Assembly: GCA_018267705.1 (NCBI GenBank)
Contig: JAFDXX010000017.1
Location: 154,053 to 218,052 of the forward strand
DNA length: 64,000 nt
Origin: Bacteroidota bacterium
GTDB taxonomy: Bacteria > Bacteroidota > Bacteroidia > Chitinophagales > Chitinophagaceae
Direction of reading: 5' to 3'
The stretch's first letter is position 1. Each line of letters opens with the position of its first letter. Both the position numbers and the translations under genes were made by a program. Shown here piece by piece: positions 44,307 through 53,488 of this stretch. The notes beneath the pieces are model-generated. The model had not been told where the DNA came from. It worked only from the letters and a program-made list of their open reading frames with translations, and did not search any database.

Positions 44307-44687
44307 TTACTTTTTACCACCGCCTTGTCCGCCGCCGCTGCCAGGGCGACGCATTTGTAAGGCTTCTGCAACTTTTTTAGCAGTTTCTTCTGGGATACCT
44401 GCTTTAATTAATCTTTTCATTCTTGCTTCTCCTACAGCTTTCATTGCAGCCTGTCTTTCTTCTTGAGTCATTTCCATGAAATTACCCATGTTGGCAGGTC
44501 TTTCGCTATAAATTGCAATAGCAGAATCAGTTTGTACCTGAGTTAAACCTAATGGTTTTAATCTTTCTTTCCATTGTGCTATTCTTTCTTCAGGAGACAT
44601 TCTTTGCCCACCACCCGGAGGTTGTGCATGTAATGCAGTAAATGAGCAAGCTGTTGCTACTACTAATAATACAAATAACTTTTTCAT
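44307..44687 (-). CDS. small periplasmic helical protein (Spy/CpxP-like)
   Basis: From the ATG at 44687 this is 126 residues: a Sec signal ending in LHAQ, then a charged helical body with an LTQVQ turn (LGLTQVQTDSAIAIY) as in the Spy/CpxP group, and a Gly/Arg/Lys-rich tail. The upstream in-frame start at 44804 adds an unlikely N-terminus before the signal peptide. It may act as a periplasmic chaperone or sensor; the similarity is weak, so the function is open. Confidence 0.65.
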   Translation of the reverse strand: MKKLFVLLVVATACSFTALHAQPPGGGQRMSPEERIAQWKERLKPLGLTQVQTDSAIAIYSERPANMGNFMEMTQEERQAAMKAVGEARMKRLIKAGIPEETAKKVAEALQMRRPGSGGGQGGGKK

Positions 44688-44828
44688 ACAATTTTTATTT
44701 TTAGTTAGAAATTGAAAGTAATTCTTAAAAGAAAAGTAAAGTTCTTTTTTTCGGTAAACGGTAAATAAAATCGGCAGTAAATAAAAAGCCCTTTGTTTAT
44801 GCAAAGGACTTTTTAAAATTGAGAATTA

Positions 44829-47021
44829 TTAGCGTAAGAATAGCATCTCTCTGTATTTTGGTAAACTCCAATATTCATCACCTATTAGTGCTTCTAATTT
44901 ATCTACATGATAACGTAAATCATCAAAAAATGTTTCTTTAACTTGGGTGCAATAGGCAATGGCTTTGGTGCGTGTATTATCTATTGCATTGGCAATTTTT
45001 CTGGCTTCAACTAATGCATGTGTTTTGTTATACACTTCTTGTAAATGCTTACTTATTTTGGTTAAAATTTCTAATTGAATTTTGTAAGCCGTTTCAGGTA
45101 GGCCTGATGCTTTTAAACCATTTATATTGGTTAATATTTCGTTTTGATATTTTACTGCTGCAGGTATAATATGGTTTAATGCTAAATCACACATTATTCT
45201 TGCTTCAATTTGTACTTTTTTAATATATTTTTCTAGCTCTATTTCGTGCCTTGCTTCTAATTCTGCGTGGCTATATATATTATTGTTTTCAAATAATTTT
45301 TTAGCTTTTTCAGTTATCATTGCATCTAATGCTAATGGCGTAGTAGGTATATTAGGTAAGCCTCTTTTTTCGGCTTCTTTGTGCCATGCTTCACTATAAC
45401 CATCTCCTTCAAATAAAACTTTTTTACTATCTACAATATATTTTTGAATGGTTTGTATAATGGCAATTTCTTTTTTCTCACCTTTTGCAATTAATGTATC
45501 AACATCGGTTTTAAATTGTTTTAAAGTTTCTGCCATAATAACGTTTAATACTGTCATTGGGCTTCCGCAATTGGCAGTAGAACCTACGGCTCTAAATTCA
45601 AATTTATTTCCGGTAAATGCAAACGGAGAGGTTCTGTTTCTATCGGTATTATCTAACAATAATTCCGGAATAGAGCGATGAATATCTAATTTTAAAATGG
45701 CTTCATCTTGTTCATCAAACTTGTTGCCAACACGGTTTTCAACTTCTTTTAAAACATTCGATAAATATTCTCCAATGAAAACTGAAATAATTGCCGGCGG
45801 GGCTTCGTTGGCACCTAAACGATAATCGTTTCCTGCTGAAGCAATAGAAGACCTTAAAACATCAGCGTAATCGTGAACGGCTTTAATGGTATTTACAAAA
45901 AATGTTAGGAACATTAAATTGGTTTTTGGTGTTTTTCCGGGACTTAATAAATTAATGCCCGTATCGGTTGCCATACTCCAATTATTATGTTTACCGCTTC
46001 CGTTAATGCCTGCGAAAGGTTTTTCGTGAAATAATACACGTAGTTTATGGCGGCGAGAAACTCTTTCCATAATATCCATTAATAGTGAGTTATGATCAAC
46101 GGCTACGCTCACTTCTTCATAAATAGGTGCTAACTCAAATTGTGATGGTGCAACTTCATTATGGCGTGTTTTAAGTGGAATGCCTAATTTGTAACATTCG
46201 GTTTCAAGATCTCTCATAAAAGCATAAATTCTTTCCGGAATAGAGCCAAAATAATGGTCTTCTAATTGTTGCCCTTTGGCAGGAGATGCTCCATAAACGG
46301 TTCTTCCGGCTAAAACTATATCGGGGCGTGCGTTGGCGAGGCTTTCATCAATTACAAAATACTCTTGCTCCCAACCTAATGTGGCAGTAACTTTTGTAAC
46401 ATTCTTATCAAAATAATTACAAACATCTACGGCAGCTTTGTTTAATGCCTCTGATGCCTTTAATAGGGGGGCTTTATAGTCTAAACTTTCACCTGTATAT
46501 GAAACAAATATGGTAGGAATACAGAGTGTTTTTCCGGCTCCAATTTCCATAATAAAAATAGGAGAAGAAGGATCCCAAGCCGTATATCCTCTTGCTTCAA
46601 AAGTAGCACGTAATCCACCACTAGGAAATGAAGAAGCATCAGGTTCTTGTTGTATTAATGCTCCGCCTTCAAATTCTTGAATAGCTGTTCCATCACTTTT
46701 AATAGTAAAAAAACTATCATGTTTTTCGGCTGTTGTTCCGGTTAAGGGTTGAAACCAATGCGAAAAGTGAGTCACATTTTTTGCTTCTGCCCATGCACGT
46801 ATTCCACTAGCTATTTGGTTGGCAACTGCTCTATCAATTTTTTTTGAACCTTTTATACTTGCCTGTAAACTTTTATAAGCTTCATCACTTAAATATTCGC
46901 GGGCGGTAGTTAATGTAAAAACATTTTCGCCAAAAATGGTTGAAACTTTAATTGAGGGTGTTTCAATAGTTTCTTTTCGGTTGGTTGCTACTTCTTTAAT
47001 AGCGGTAAATCTTAGTGACAT
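44829..47021 (-). CDS. glnN: glutamine synthetase type III
   Basis: This 730-residue protein has the typical length of GSIII, which is much larger than GSI. Landmarks are EFEGGALIQQEPDASSFPSG, the catalytic GWEQEYFVIDE, GSGKHNNWSMAT for ammonium and nucleotide binding, and NRTSPFAFTGNKFEFRAVGS. It makes glutamine from glutamate, ammonia and ATP. It diverges from purL, which consumes glutamine-derived ammonia, across a 339-base AT-rich gap. It is a single-gene unit. Confidence 0.97.
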   Translation of the reverse strand: MSLRFTAIKEVATNRKETIETPSIKVSTIFGENVFTLTTAREYLSDEAYKSLQASIKGSKKIDRAVANQIASGIRAWAEAKNVTHFSHWFQPLTGTTAEKHDSFFTIKSDGTAIQEFEGGALIQQEPDASSFPSGGLRATFEARGYTAWDPSSPIFIMEIGAGKTLCIPTIFVSYTGESLDYKAPLLKASEALNKAAVDVCNYFDKNVTKVTATLGWEQEYFVIDESLANARPDIVLAGRTVYGASPAKGQQLEDHYFGSIPERIYAFMRDLETECYKLGIPLKTRHNEVAPSQFELAPIYEEVSVAVDHNSLLMDIMERVSRRHKLRVLFHEKPFAGINGSGKHNNWSMATDTGINLLSPGKTPKTNLMFLTFFVNTIKAVHDYADVLRSSIASAGNDYRLGANEAPPAIISVFIGEYLSNVLKEVENRVGNKFDEQDEAILKLDIHRSIPELLLDNTDRNRTSPFAFTGNKFEFRAVGSTANCGSPMTVLNVIMAETLKQFKTDVDTLIAKGEKKEIAIIQTIQKYIVDSKKVLFEGDGYSEAWHKEAEKRGLPNIPTTPLALDAMITEKAKKLFENNNIYSHAELEARHEIELEKYIKKVQIEARIMCDLALNHIIPAAVKYQNEILTNINGLKASGLPETAYKIQLEILTKISKHLQEVYNKTHALVEARKIANAIDNTRTKAIAYCTQVKETFFDDLRYHVDKLEALIGDEYWSLPKYREMLFLR

Positions 47022-47360
47022 ATTGTTGGTTTTGTTGCTTAAAAATTCAATTATTTATATTAAAATAAAATAAATGTAATTAATTTCATCGTTTAATCTA
47101 TTTTTTAAAACAAAAAATAATTTTTTTTGTTAAAATAAATAAGTAAGTGGCAAATTTTAAATAAAAATAGTAGATAATTTAATTAAAATACAATTAAAAT
47201 GAATTTTTTAAAATATTTTATTTTTTATAACGTATAATTTGTGAAGTATTTTTGAGCCGGATATAAGCCCTTAATCATCATTTTATTTCAACATCAATCA
47301 CTTTTCTTCTTTATAACTTCATCTTGTATGCATGTTTTGCTTCCTTAACTTCGCAGCCTT
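47022..47360. other. AT-rich divergent intergenic region between glnN and purL
   Basis: The 339 bases carry no ORF with plausible coding. On the purL side TAACTTCG (47346-47353), one mismatch from the -7 consensus, ends seven bases before the ATG. On the glnN side TACATTTA is a weak -7 candidate at 47079-47072. The rest is A/T runs, with no clear operator palindrome or riboswitch. Confidence 0.5.
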
Positions 47361-49595
47361 ATGGAAATTACCGTTAAAACCGCCGAAGAACTTCGCCTTA
47401 CGGCAGATGAATTTGCATTAATTAAACAAAAATTAGGTCGTACACCCAACTTTACTGAATTATGTGCTTTCAGTGGTATGTGGAGTGAGCATTGCAGCTA
47501 CAAAAATTCAATTAAATGGTTAAAAAAACTGCCACGTAGTGGTGGTAGAATGTTAGTGGCGGCCGGTGAAGAAAATGCAGGTTTAATGGATATGGGTAAT
47601 GGTTGGGGTGTTGTGTTTAAAATAGAAAGTCATAATCATCCAAGTGCAATTGAACCTTTTCAAGGTGCAGCAACGGGTGTGGGTGGTATTCAAAGAGATA
47701 TTTTCACAATGGGAGCAAGACCTATTGCTTCTTTAAACAGTCTTCGTTTCGGTAATTTAAAAGATAAAAAAACACAACGTTTATTAAGTGGTGTGGTGAA
47801 AGGAATTGGTCATTACGGCAATTGTTTTGGTGTTCCAACAGTAGGTGGTGAAGTTTATTTTGAAGATTGTTATCATACCAATCCGTTGGTAAATGCCATG
47901 AGTATTGGTATTATGAAAGTTGATAAAATGATTAGTGCTACGGCAAAAGGAAAAGGAAATCCAGTTATTTATGTTGGCAGTGCAACAGGTAAAGATGGAA
48001 TTGGCGGTGCAAGTTTTGCAAGTGCAAATATTACCGAAGAAAGTACCGAAGAATTACCGGCAGTACAAGTGGGTGATCCGTTTCAAGAAAAAAAATTATT
48101 AGAGGCTTGCTTAGAAGTAATTGATACCGGTGCTGTGGTGGGTATGCAAGATATGGGTGCTGCAGGAATTATTTGTAGCACGGCAGAAATGAGTGCTAAA
48201 GGAGAAGTAGGAATGAGAATTGATTTAGATAAAGTTCCTACGCGACAAAAGAATATGAAAGCATGGGAGTTGTTATTAAGTGAAAGTCAAGAAAGAATGT
48301 TGATGGTTGTTGAAAAAGGAAGAGAACAAGAAGTAATAGATGTGTTTGAAAAATGGGATTTAAGTTGCAGCACTATTGGTGAAGTAACCGATGATGGTTT
48401 ATTAAAATTTTATATGCATGGAAATTTAGAAGCAACTATTCCTGCTTATGAGTTGGTTTTAGGTGGAGGTGCTCCACAATACACAAGAGAATACGCTGAA
48501 CCAAAATATTTCGAAAAAATAAATCAATTTAAAATTGATAATGTAAAAGATGTTCATTCAAACAATGAATTAAAATTGGTTGCAGAAAAACTAATTCAAC
48601 TTCCCAATATTGCAAGCAAACGTTGGGTTTACACACAATACGATAGTATGGTAGGTGCTGCCAATACTTCAACCAATGCACCAAGTGATGCTGCTATTGT
48701 TTTAGCAAAAGGAACAGGGAAAGCATTAGCCATAACAACAGATTGTAACAGTAAATATGTTTTTGCAAACCCATATATTGGCGGAATGATTGCTGTTGCC
48801 GAAGCGGCAAGAAATATTGTATGTAGTGGCGGTGAGCCTATTGGTGTTACCAATTGTTTAAATTTTGGTAACCCTTATAACCCCGAAGTATATTATCAAT
48901 TTGTACAAGCAGTAACCGGAATGGGCGATGCATGTAAAAAATTTAATACACCTGTAACAGGCGGTAATGTGAGTTTTTATAATCAAAACCCTGAAGGTCC
49001 GGTTTATCCAACACCAACAATTGGAATGGTAGGAGTGTTAGATGATATTGAAAATAAAATGACATTAGATTTTAAAAACGAAGGAGATATTATTTTGTTA
49101 TTAGGTACACAACAAAACGATATTGCTTCAAGTGAATATTTACATAAAATTTTAAATATAGAATATTCTCCTGCTCCATATTTTGATTTAAATGAAGAGT
49201 ACCAATTACAACAATTTGTTTCAACTATCATTAAAGAAAAATTAATTGAAAGTGCACATGATATTAGTGAAGGTGGTTTAATGATTACTTTAATAGAAAA
49301 AGGATTTAATAGAAACCTTGGATTCAACGTTATTTCTAATGAAGTAAGAAATCTTTCAAATATTCGTAACGATGCATTTTGGTTTAGTGAAGCACAAAGT
49401 AGGGTTGTGGTAACAATAAAAGAAATGAAAATGAAAGAGTTAGAAGATAGAAGTAAAACATCAAATATTTCAATCACACGCTTAGGTACTGTTACTTCAA
49501 ATCATATAATTATTGATGGAAATAATTGGGGAAGCATAATTGAATGGAAAGAGAAATACGATACGGCAATAGAGAAAATCATTAATAATTCCTAA
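47361..49595 (+). CDS. purL: phosphoribosylformylglycinamidine synthase subunit PurL
   Basis: This 744-residue protein is the small-type PurL that needs PurQ and PurS for glutamine hydrolysis. Conserved blocks are FSGMWSEHCSYKNS, KIESHNHPSAIEPFQGAATGVGG, GCPATVGGE-like PTVGGEVYF, and a second repeat with VTGGNVSFYNQ. It catalyses the fourth step of purine synthesis. The residues NVISNEVRNLSNI (about 654-666) look like an in-frame insertion not usual in the family. A 15-base gap leads to hldD. Confidence 0.95.
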   Translation: MEITVKTAEELRLTADEFALIKQKLGRTPNFTELCAFSGMWSEHCSYKNSIKWLKKLPRSGGRMLVAAGEENAGLMDMGNGWGVVFKIESHNHPSAIEPFQGAATGVGGIQRDIFTMGARPIASLNSLRFGNLKDKKTQRLLSGVVKGIGHYGNCFGVPTVGGEVYFEDCYHTNPLVNAMSIGIMKVDKMISATAKGKGNPVIYVGSATGKDGIGGASFASANITEESTEELPAVQVGDPFQEKKLLEACLEVIDTGAVVGMQDMGAAGIICSTAEMSAKGEVGMRIDLDKVPTRQKNMKAWELLLSESQERMLMVVEKGREQEVIDVFEKWDLSCSTIGEVTDDGLLKFYMHGNLEATIPAYELVLGGGAPQYTREYAEPKYFEKINQFKIDNVKDVHSNNELKLVAEKLIQLPNIASKRWVYTQYDSMVGAANTSTNAPSDAAIVLAKGTGKALAITTDCNSKYVFANPYIGGMIAVAEAARNIVCSGGEPIGVTNCLNFGNPYNPEVYYQFVQAVTGMGDACKKFNTPVTGGNVSFYNQNPEGPVYPTPTIGMVGVLDDIENKMTLDFKNEGDIILLLGTQQNDIASSEYLHKILNIEYSPAPYFDLNEEYQLQQFVSTIIKEKLIESAHDISEGGLMITLIEKGFNRNLGFNVISNEVRNLSNIRNDAFWFSEAQSRVVVTIKEMKMKELEDRSKTSNISITRLGTVTSNHIIIDGNNWGSIIEWKEKYDTAIEKIINNS
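49327..49358. repeat. degenerate palindromic repeat fossil inside purL
   Basis: The DNA contains ATTTCT (49332-49337) and AGAAAT (49347-49352) around nine bases. It reads like the widespread Bacteroidota intergenic palindrome with the core ATTTCnnACGAAGTnAGAAAT. It is in frame and encodes VISNEVRNLS. Only one copy is present in the window, so this rests on recalled knowledge of that repeat. Confidence 0.4.
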
Positions 49596-49610
49596 ACACT
49601 TAAAATAAAT

Positions 49611-50654
49611 ATGAATAAAATATTTCAACAAAATAATTTAAATACTTCTTCAAATAAAGAGGGAAAAATTATTTTAACCGGTGCTGCAGGATTTATTGGC
49701 AGTTGCATGTTGCAATTGTTAAATAATAATGATTTTGAAAACATTATTATTGTTGATGATTTTGGTGTAGAAGAAAAAAGAAAAAATTGGGAATCTAAAA
49801 AATATATAGATGTAATTGAAAGACAAAGTTTGTTTGAATGGTTACAAAAAGAAAACCCATTAATTAGTTGTTTTATACATATTGGTGCAAGAACTGATAC
49901 AACAGAATTTAATTATGCAGTACATGAAGAATTGAATGTACAATATTCAAAAAATGCATGGCATTATTGTGTTGAAAAAAATATTCCATTTATTTATGCA
50001 TCATCGGCTGCCACATACGGTGCAGGCGAGTTTGGTTATGATGATAATCATGAACTTCCTTTTAAATTACATCCTCTGAATCCTTATGGTATAAGTAAAA
50101 ATGAATTTGATAAATGGGCTTTACAACAAACCACTCAACCTTCTTCTTGGGTAGGGTTAAAGTTTTTTAATGTGTATGGCCCAAATGAATATCATAAAGC
50201 AAGAATGGCAAGTGTGATATGGCATTCTTTCAATCAAATAAAAAAAGATGGAGTAGTAAAATTATTCAAATCACATCGTCCTGATTTTAAAGATGGACAA
50301 CAGTTGAGAGATTTTATTTATGTAAAAGATTTAATTGCTGTTATTTATTGGATGTTTCAATTAATGAGCACTCAACAATGGGAAATTGAAAATAACGGAT
50401 TATATAATTTAGGAACGGGAACAGCAAGAAGTTTTGATGATTTAGTAAAAGCAACTTTTGCAGGATTAGATTTACAACCTAATATTGTTTATATTGATAT
50501 GCCCGAAGATATTAGAGATAAATATCAATACTTTACAGAAGCCAATATGCAAAAGCTAAAGAATGCAGGATACACCAATCCATTCTATTCATTAGAAGAA
50601 GGTGTTGATGATTATGTAAGAAATTATTTAAATAAAGGATTGAAAATTTATTAA
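49611..50654 (+). CDS. hldD: ADP-L-glycero-D-manno-heptose-6-epimerase
   Basis: This 347-residue NAD(P)-dependent short-chain dehydrogenase-like epimerase has the Rossmann loop GAAGFIGS. The catalytic tyrosine and lysine are in NPYGISKNEFDKWA, and HIGARTDTTE and PNEYHKARMASV are typical of HldD. It makes the heptose donor for lipopolysaccharide core. It follows purL by 15 bases, so the two are probably co-transcribed. The first 20 residues form a polar N-terminal extension before the Rossmann start. Confidence 0.93.
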   Translation: MNKIFQQNNLNTSSNKEGKIILTGAAGFIGSCMLQLLNNNDFENIIIVDDFGVEEKRKNWESKKYIDVIERQSLFEWLQKENPLISCFIHIGARTDTTEFNYAVHEELNVQYSKNAWHYCVEKNIPFIYASSAATYGAGEFGYDDNHELPFKLHPLNPYGISKNEFDKWALQQTTQPSSWVGLKFFNVYGPNEYHKARMASVIWHSFNQIKKDGVVKLFKSHRPDFKDGQQLRDFIYVKDLIAVIYWMFQLMSTQQWEIENNGLYNLGTGTARSFDDLVKATFAGLDLQPNIVYIDMPEDIRDKYQYFTEANMQKLKNAGYTNPFYSLEEGVDDYVRNYLNKGLKIY

Positions 50655-50715
50655 CAATTTAGTTTTCAAACAACCTTTGTGTTTTGTATCTTACATTTAT
50701 CTTTAAAGTAGTTAC

Positions 50716-51510
50716 ATGAGCAATAAAATAACCATTATTGGTGGTGGCAATTTAGGAACAGCTATTGCAGAAGGTTTAATAAACAGTGGCTTTACTCTTC
50801 CATCAAATATTACTATTACAAAAAGAAATATTGAAACACTTTTACCGTTGGCAGATAAAGGTGTAAATATTAGCACTGATAATATTAAAGCAGTTCAGTT
50901 TGCCAATTATATTATTTTAGCCATCAAACCTTTTCAGGCAAAAGAAGTGTTACAACAAATACAGCCTGCATTAAATAATAAAATTTTAATTAGTGTTGTT
51001 ACAGGTTTATGGATAAAAGATATTATTGAAACAATAGGAAACAATTTTACTGTATTTCGTGCAATGCCCAATACTGCTATTGCCATTCAAGAAAGTATTA
51101 CATGTATTTCATCTTGCAATGCAACCGAGCAACAAACAAAGTTTGTAGAGAATCTCTTTAATCAATTAGGTAAAACAGTTTTTATTGAAGAAAAATTAAT
51201 GGATGCAGCAACTGTTTTAGGAGCTTGTGGAACGGCTTATGCCATGAGATATATAAGAGCAAATATTCAAGGCGGAATTGAAATTGGCTTTAGTGCAAAA
51301 GTGGCATCATTAATTGCGGCACAAACAGTTAAAGGTGCAGCAGAATTATTGCTCCAAAAAAATACACATCCCGAGCAAGAAATTGATAAAGTAACCACAC
51401 CAAAAGGTTGTACTATTGCGGGGTTAAATGAAATGGAACATCAAGGTTTTAGCTCATCTTTAATTAAAGGGTTGGTTACAAGCTATAAGAAAATAGTAAA
51501 CGATATGTAG
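50716..51510 (+). CDS. proC: pyrroline-5-carboxylate reductase
   Basis: This 264-residue protein begins with the NADPH site IIGGGNLGTAIAEGL and ends with the family signature (VTTPKGCTIAGLNEMEHQGF). It makes proline from pyrroline-5-carboxylate. It is in the purL-hldD-proC-BamA-like series, with gaps of 61 bases before and 26 bases after. Confidence 0.94.
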   Translation: MSNKITIIGGGNLGTAIAEGLINSGFTLPSNITITKRNIETLLPLADKGVNISTDNIKAVQFANYIILAIKPFQAKEVLQQIQPALNNKILISVVTGLWIKDIIETIGNNFTVFRAMPNTAIAIQESITCISSCNATEQQTKFVENLFNQLGKTVFIEEKLMDAATVLGACGTAYAMRYIRANIQGGIEIGFSAKVASLIAAQTVKGAAELLLQKNTHPEQEIDKVTTPKGCTIAGLNEMEHQGFSSSLIKGLVTSYKKIVNDM

Positions 51511-51536
51511 TATATTAATTATATTTATTTAACCAA

Positions 51537-52790
51537 ATGAAAAACTTGAACAAAAATTTTACTCAAAAAATAATCATTCTTTTTTGCTGCGTTGTTTTTT
51601 TTTGCGTGCATTGTTTTGCACAAATTAATCCTGAATTAAAAAAAGATTCAATAATAATTAATCCTAAAGATTCTGTGAAAGAAAAAGATTTAGGAGATGT
51701 GTATCGTTCTATTTTTAAACCCCAAAAAGAAGCTAAAAATGATTCAGCAAATACTCAACGCAAATATCAAATTGCTTTTGTTCCGGCAGTAGGTTATACT
51801 TTGCAAACGGGGTTTGCAGCGGTTTTAAGTGCCAATATGGCCTATCAAACCGATACGGGATATAACACAAAAATATCTAGTGTTAATACAAGTTTTACTT
51901 ATTCGCAGTATAAACAAACTATTATTCCTTTTGTTGCAAATATTTGGACAAAAGGTAATAGGTGGAATATTATTTCAGATTTTCGTTATATAAATTATCC
52001 ATCAAATGTATTTGGTTTAGGTGGAAGAACAGACCCTAACAAAGGAGTTACTATCAACTTTCAAGCATTAAAAATTCATCAAGCAATTTTAAAATCTCTA
52101 TCAAACGATTTTTATATAGGAGCAGGTTTTTATTTAGATAAATTTTGGGATATAAAAGCTATTGATCCTTTAACAAGAACTGAAAATAAACAACTGCAAA
52201 AAGAATTAGGTACAACAGAATCTGCAGTGGGATGGGCTTTTAGAGTTTTACATGATACAAGAAAAAATCAAATTAATCCTGATGGCGGTTCTTATTATAA
52301 TATTGTTTTTAGAAAAAATTTAAAAGATTTAGGTAGTGATAGTGCATCTCAAACTTTATTAATAGATGCTCGTACATACTTTCGTTTTCCTGATAAATCA
52401 AAAAATGTATTGGCATTTTGGACCTTAGATTGGCTGAGCCCTTCGCAAACACCTCCGTATTTATTATTACCCAGTACCGGATGGGATGATCAATATAATA
52501 CAGGCCGTGGTTATATACAAGGAAGGTTTAGAGGGAAAACGATGATTTATTTTGAAAGTGAATATCGTTTTGGTATAACGCGTAATGGATTGCTTGGCGG
52601 TGTTGCATTTACAAACCTTCAAAGTTTTTCGAGCGATATTTCTAATCAATTTAGCTCTGTGTTTATTGGGTATGGTATTGGGCTAAGAATTAAATTAAAT
52701 AAACATTCGGGGGCCAACCTTTGTTTAGATTATGGTTGGGGGCAAAATGGGTCAGGTGGCTTTTTTGTAAATTTGGGAGAAGTGTTTTAA
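51537..52790 (+). CDS. BamA/TamA-family outer membrane beta-barrel protein
   Basis: This 417-residue protein has a Sec signal (ending VHCFAQ), a polar linker, and a C-terminal half of amphipathic strands typical of the Omp85 'bacterial surface antigen' domain. The last residue is Phe, as expected for barrel assembly. No POTRA domains are visible, so it is not BamA itself and is likely a smaller Omp85 relative that is either a transporter or an enzyme scaffold. The function is unknown. It lies 26 bases downstream of proC. Confidence 0.78.
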   Translation: MKNLNKNFTQKIIILFCCVVFFCVHCFAQINPELKKDSIIINPKDSVKEKDLGDVYRSIFKPQKEAKNDSANTQRKYQIAFVPAVGYTLQTGFAAVLSANMAYQTDTGYNTKISSVNTSFTYSQYKQTIIPFVANIWTKGNRWNIISDFRYINYPSNVFGLGGRTDPNKGVTINFQALKIHQAILKSLSNDFYIGAGFYLDKFWDIKAIDPLTRTENKQLQKELGTTESAVGWAFRVLHDTRKNQINPDGGSYYNIVFRKNLKDLGSDSASQTLLIDARTYFRFPDKSKNVLAFWTLDWLSPSQTPPYLLLPSTGWDDQYNTGRGYIQGRFRGKTMIYFESEYRFGITRNGLLGGVAFTNLQSFSSDISNQFSSVFIGYGIGLRIKLNKHSGANLCLDYGWGQNGSGGFFVNLGEVF

Positions 52791-52811
52791 TTGTGAAAAA
52801 GTTGCAAAACT

Positions 52812-52819
52812 TACTTTTG
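52812..52819 (+). promoter_or_regulatory. -7 element of the CAP-protein promoter
   Basis: TACTTTTG matches TAnnTTTG exactly, 48 bases upstream of the ATG. A TTG about 17 bases further upstream may be the -33 element. Confidence 0.4.
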
Positions 52820-52867
52820 AAATTTATTTTTTATGTAAGTTGAATTTTAATTGTTCAACTAATTAAA

Positions 52868-53377
52868 ATGAAAAAATATTTTGTATTTAGCTTTCTCTTT
52901 TTTGCTTTCACATCATTGCATTCACAAAACTTAAAAGTAAATCAATCAGATTCTAATTTTATAAAAGCCATATTGACCGAACATAATTTTTATCGCAAAC
53001 AAATACAAGTTGCCTCTTTACAATGGAGTGATATATTAAGTAAAGAAGCAGAACAATATGCACTTCAATTAGCTAAAACCAATACATTTAAGCATAGCAC
53101 CAACAGAAATAATGAAGGAGAAAATTTATGGATGGGTACCGCTAATGCATATACTATAAAAGATATGTTAGGTTCATGGACGGAAGAAGCAAAAGACTTT
53201 GTTTACAATATTTTTCCTAACTGTTCTAAAAACGGAAATGTTGTTGGGCATTTTACACAAATAGTTTGGAGAACTACTACGCAAGTTGGTTGTGCTATTG
53301 CAACTAATGGTAATAATGATTATTTAGTGTGTAGATATTTTCCTGCAGGAAATTGGATAGGAGAGAAACCATATTAA
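52868..53377 (+). CDS. CAP-domain (SCP/PR1-like) secreted protein
   Basis: This 169-residue protein has a Sec signal (ending LHSQ) and one CAP domain. Landmarks are EHNFYRKQIQVASLQWSDIL, HSTNRNNEGENLWMG and the signature GHFTQIVWRTTTQVGCAIA. The two histidines and two glutamates of the CAP cavity appear present. It is exported to the periplasm or surface; the substrate or ligand is unknown. It is a single gene, convergent with aconitase across a bidirectional terminator. Confidence 0.92.
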   Translation: MKKYFVFSFLFFAFTSLHSQNLKVNQSDSNFIKAILTEHNFYRKQIQVASLQWSDILSKEAEQYALQLAKTNTFKHSTNRNNEGENLWMGTANAYTIKDMLGSWTEEAKDFVYNIFPNCSKNGNVVGHFTQIVWRTTTQVGCAIATNGNNDYLVCRYFPAGNWIGEKPY

Positions 53378-53431
53378 AACACAAATAATAAAAAATATTT
53401 TATTATTTCATATATTATTAATTTGGTGAAT

Positions 53432-53468
53432 AAAAAAAGTCCTTACATTTTTTTGTAAGAACTTTTTT
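53432..53468. terminator. bidirectional terminator between the CAP gene and aconitase
   Basis: Stem AAAAAAGTCCTTACA with TGTAAGAACTTTTTT, one mismatch, around a seven-base T loop. It has A- and T-runs on both sides. Confidence 0.75.
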
Positions 53469-53488
53469 AAAATAACTATTTTTAGTTA

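Noticed and set aside
47022..47360. Purine or glutamine riboswitch upstream of purL or glnN
   Set aside because: No conserved aptamer stems or loop sequences were found, and the putative purL promoter leaves no leader for one.
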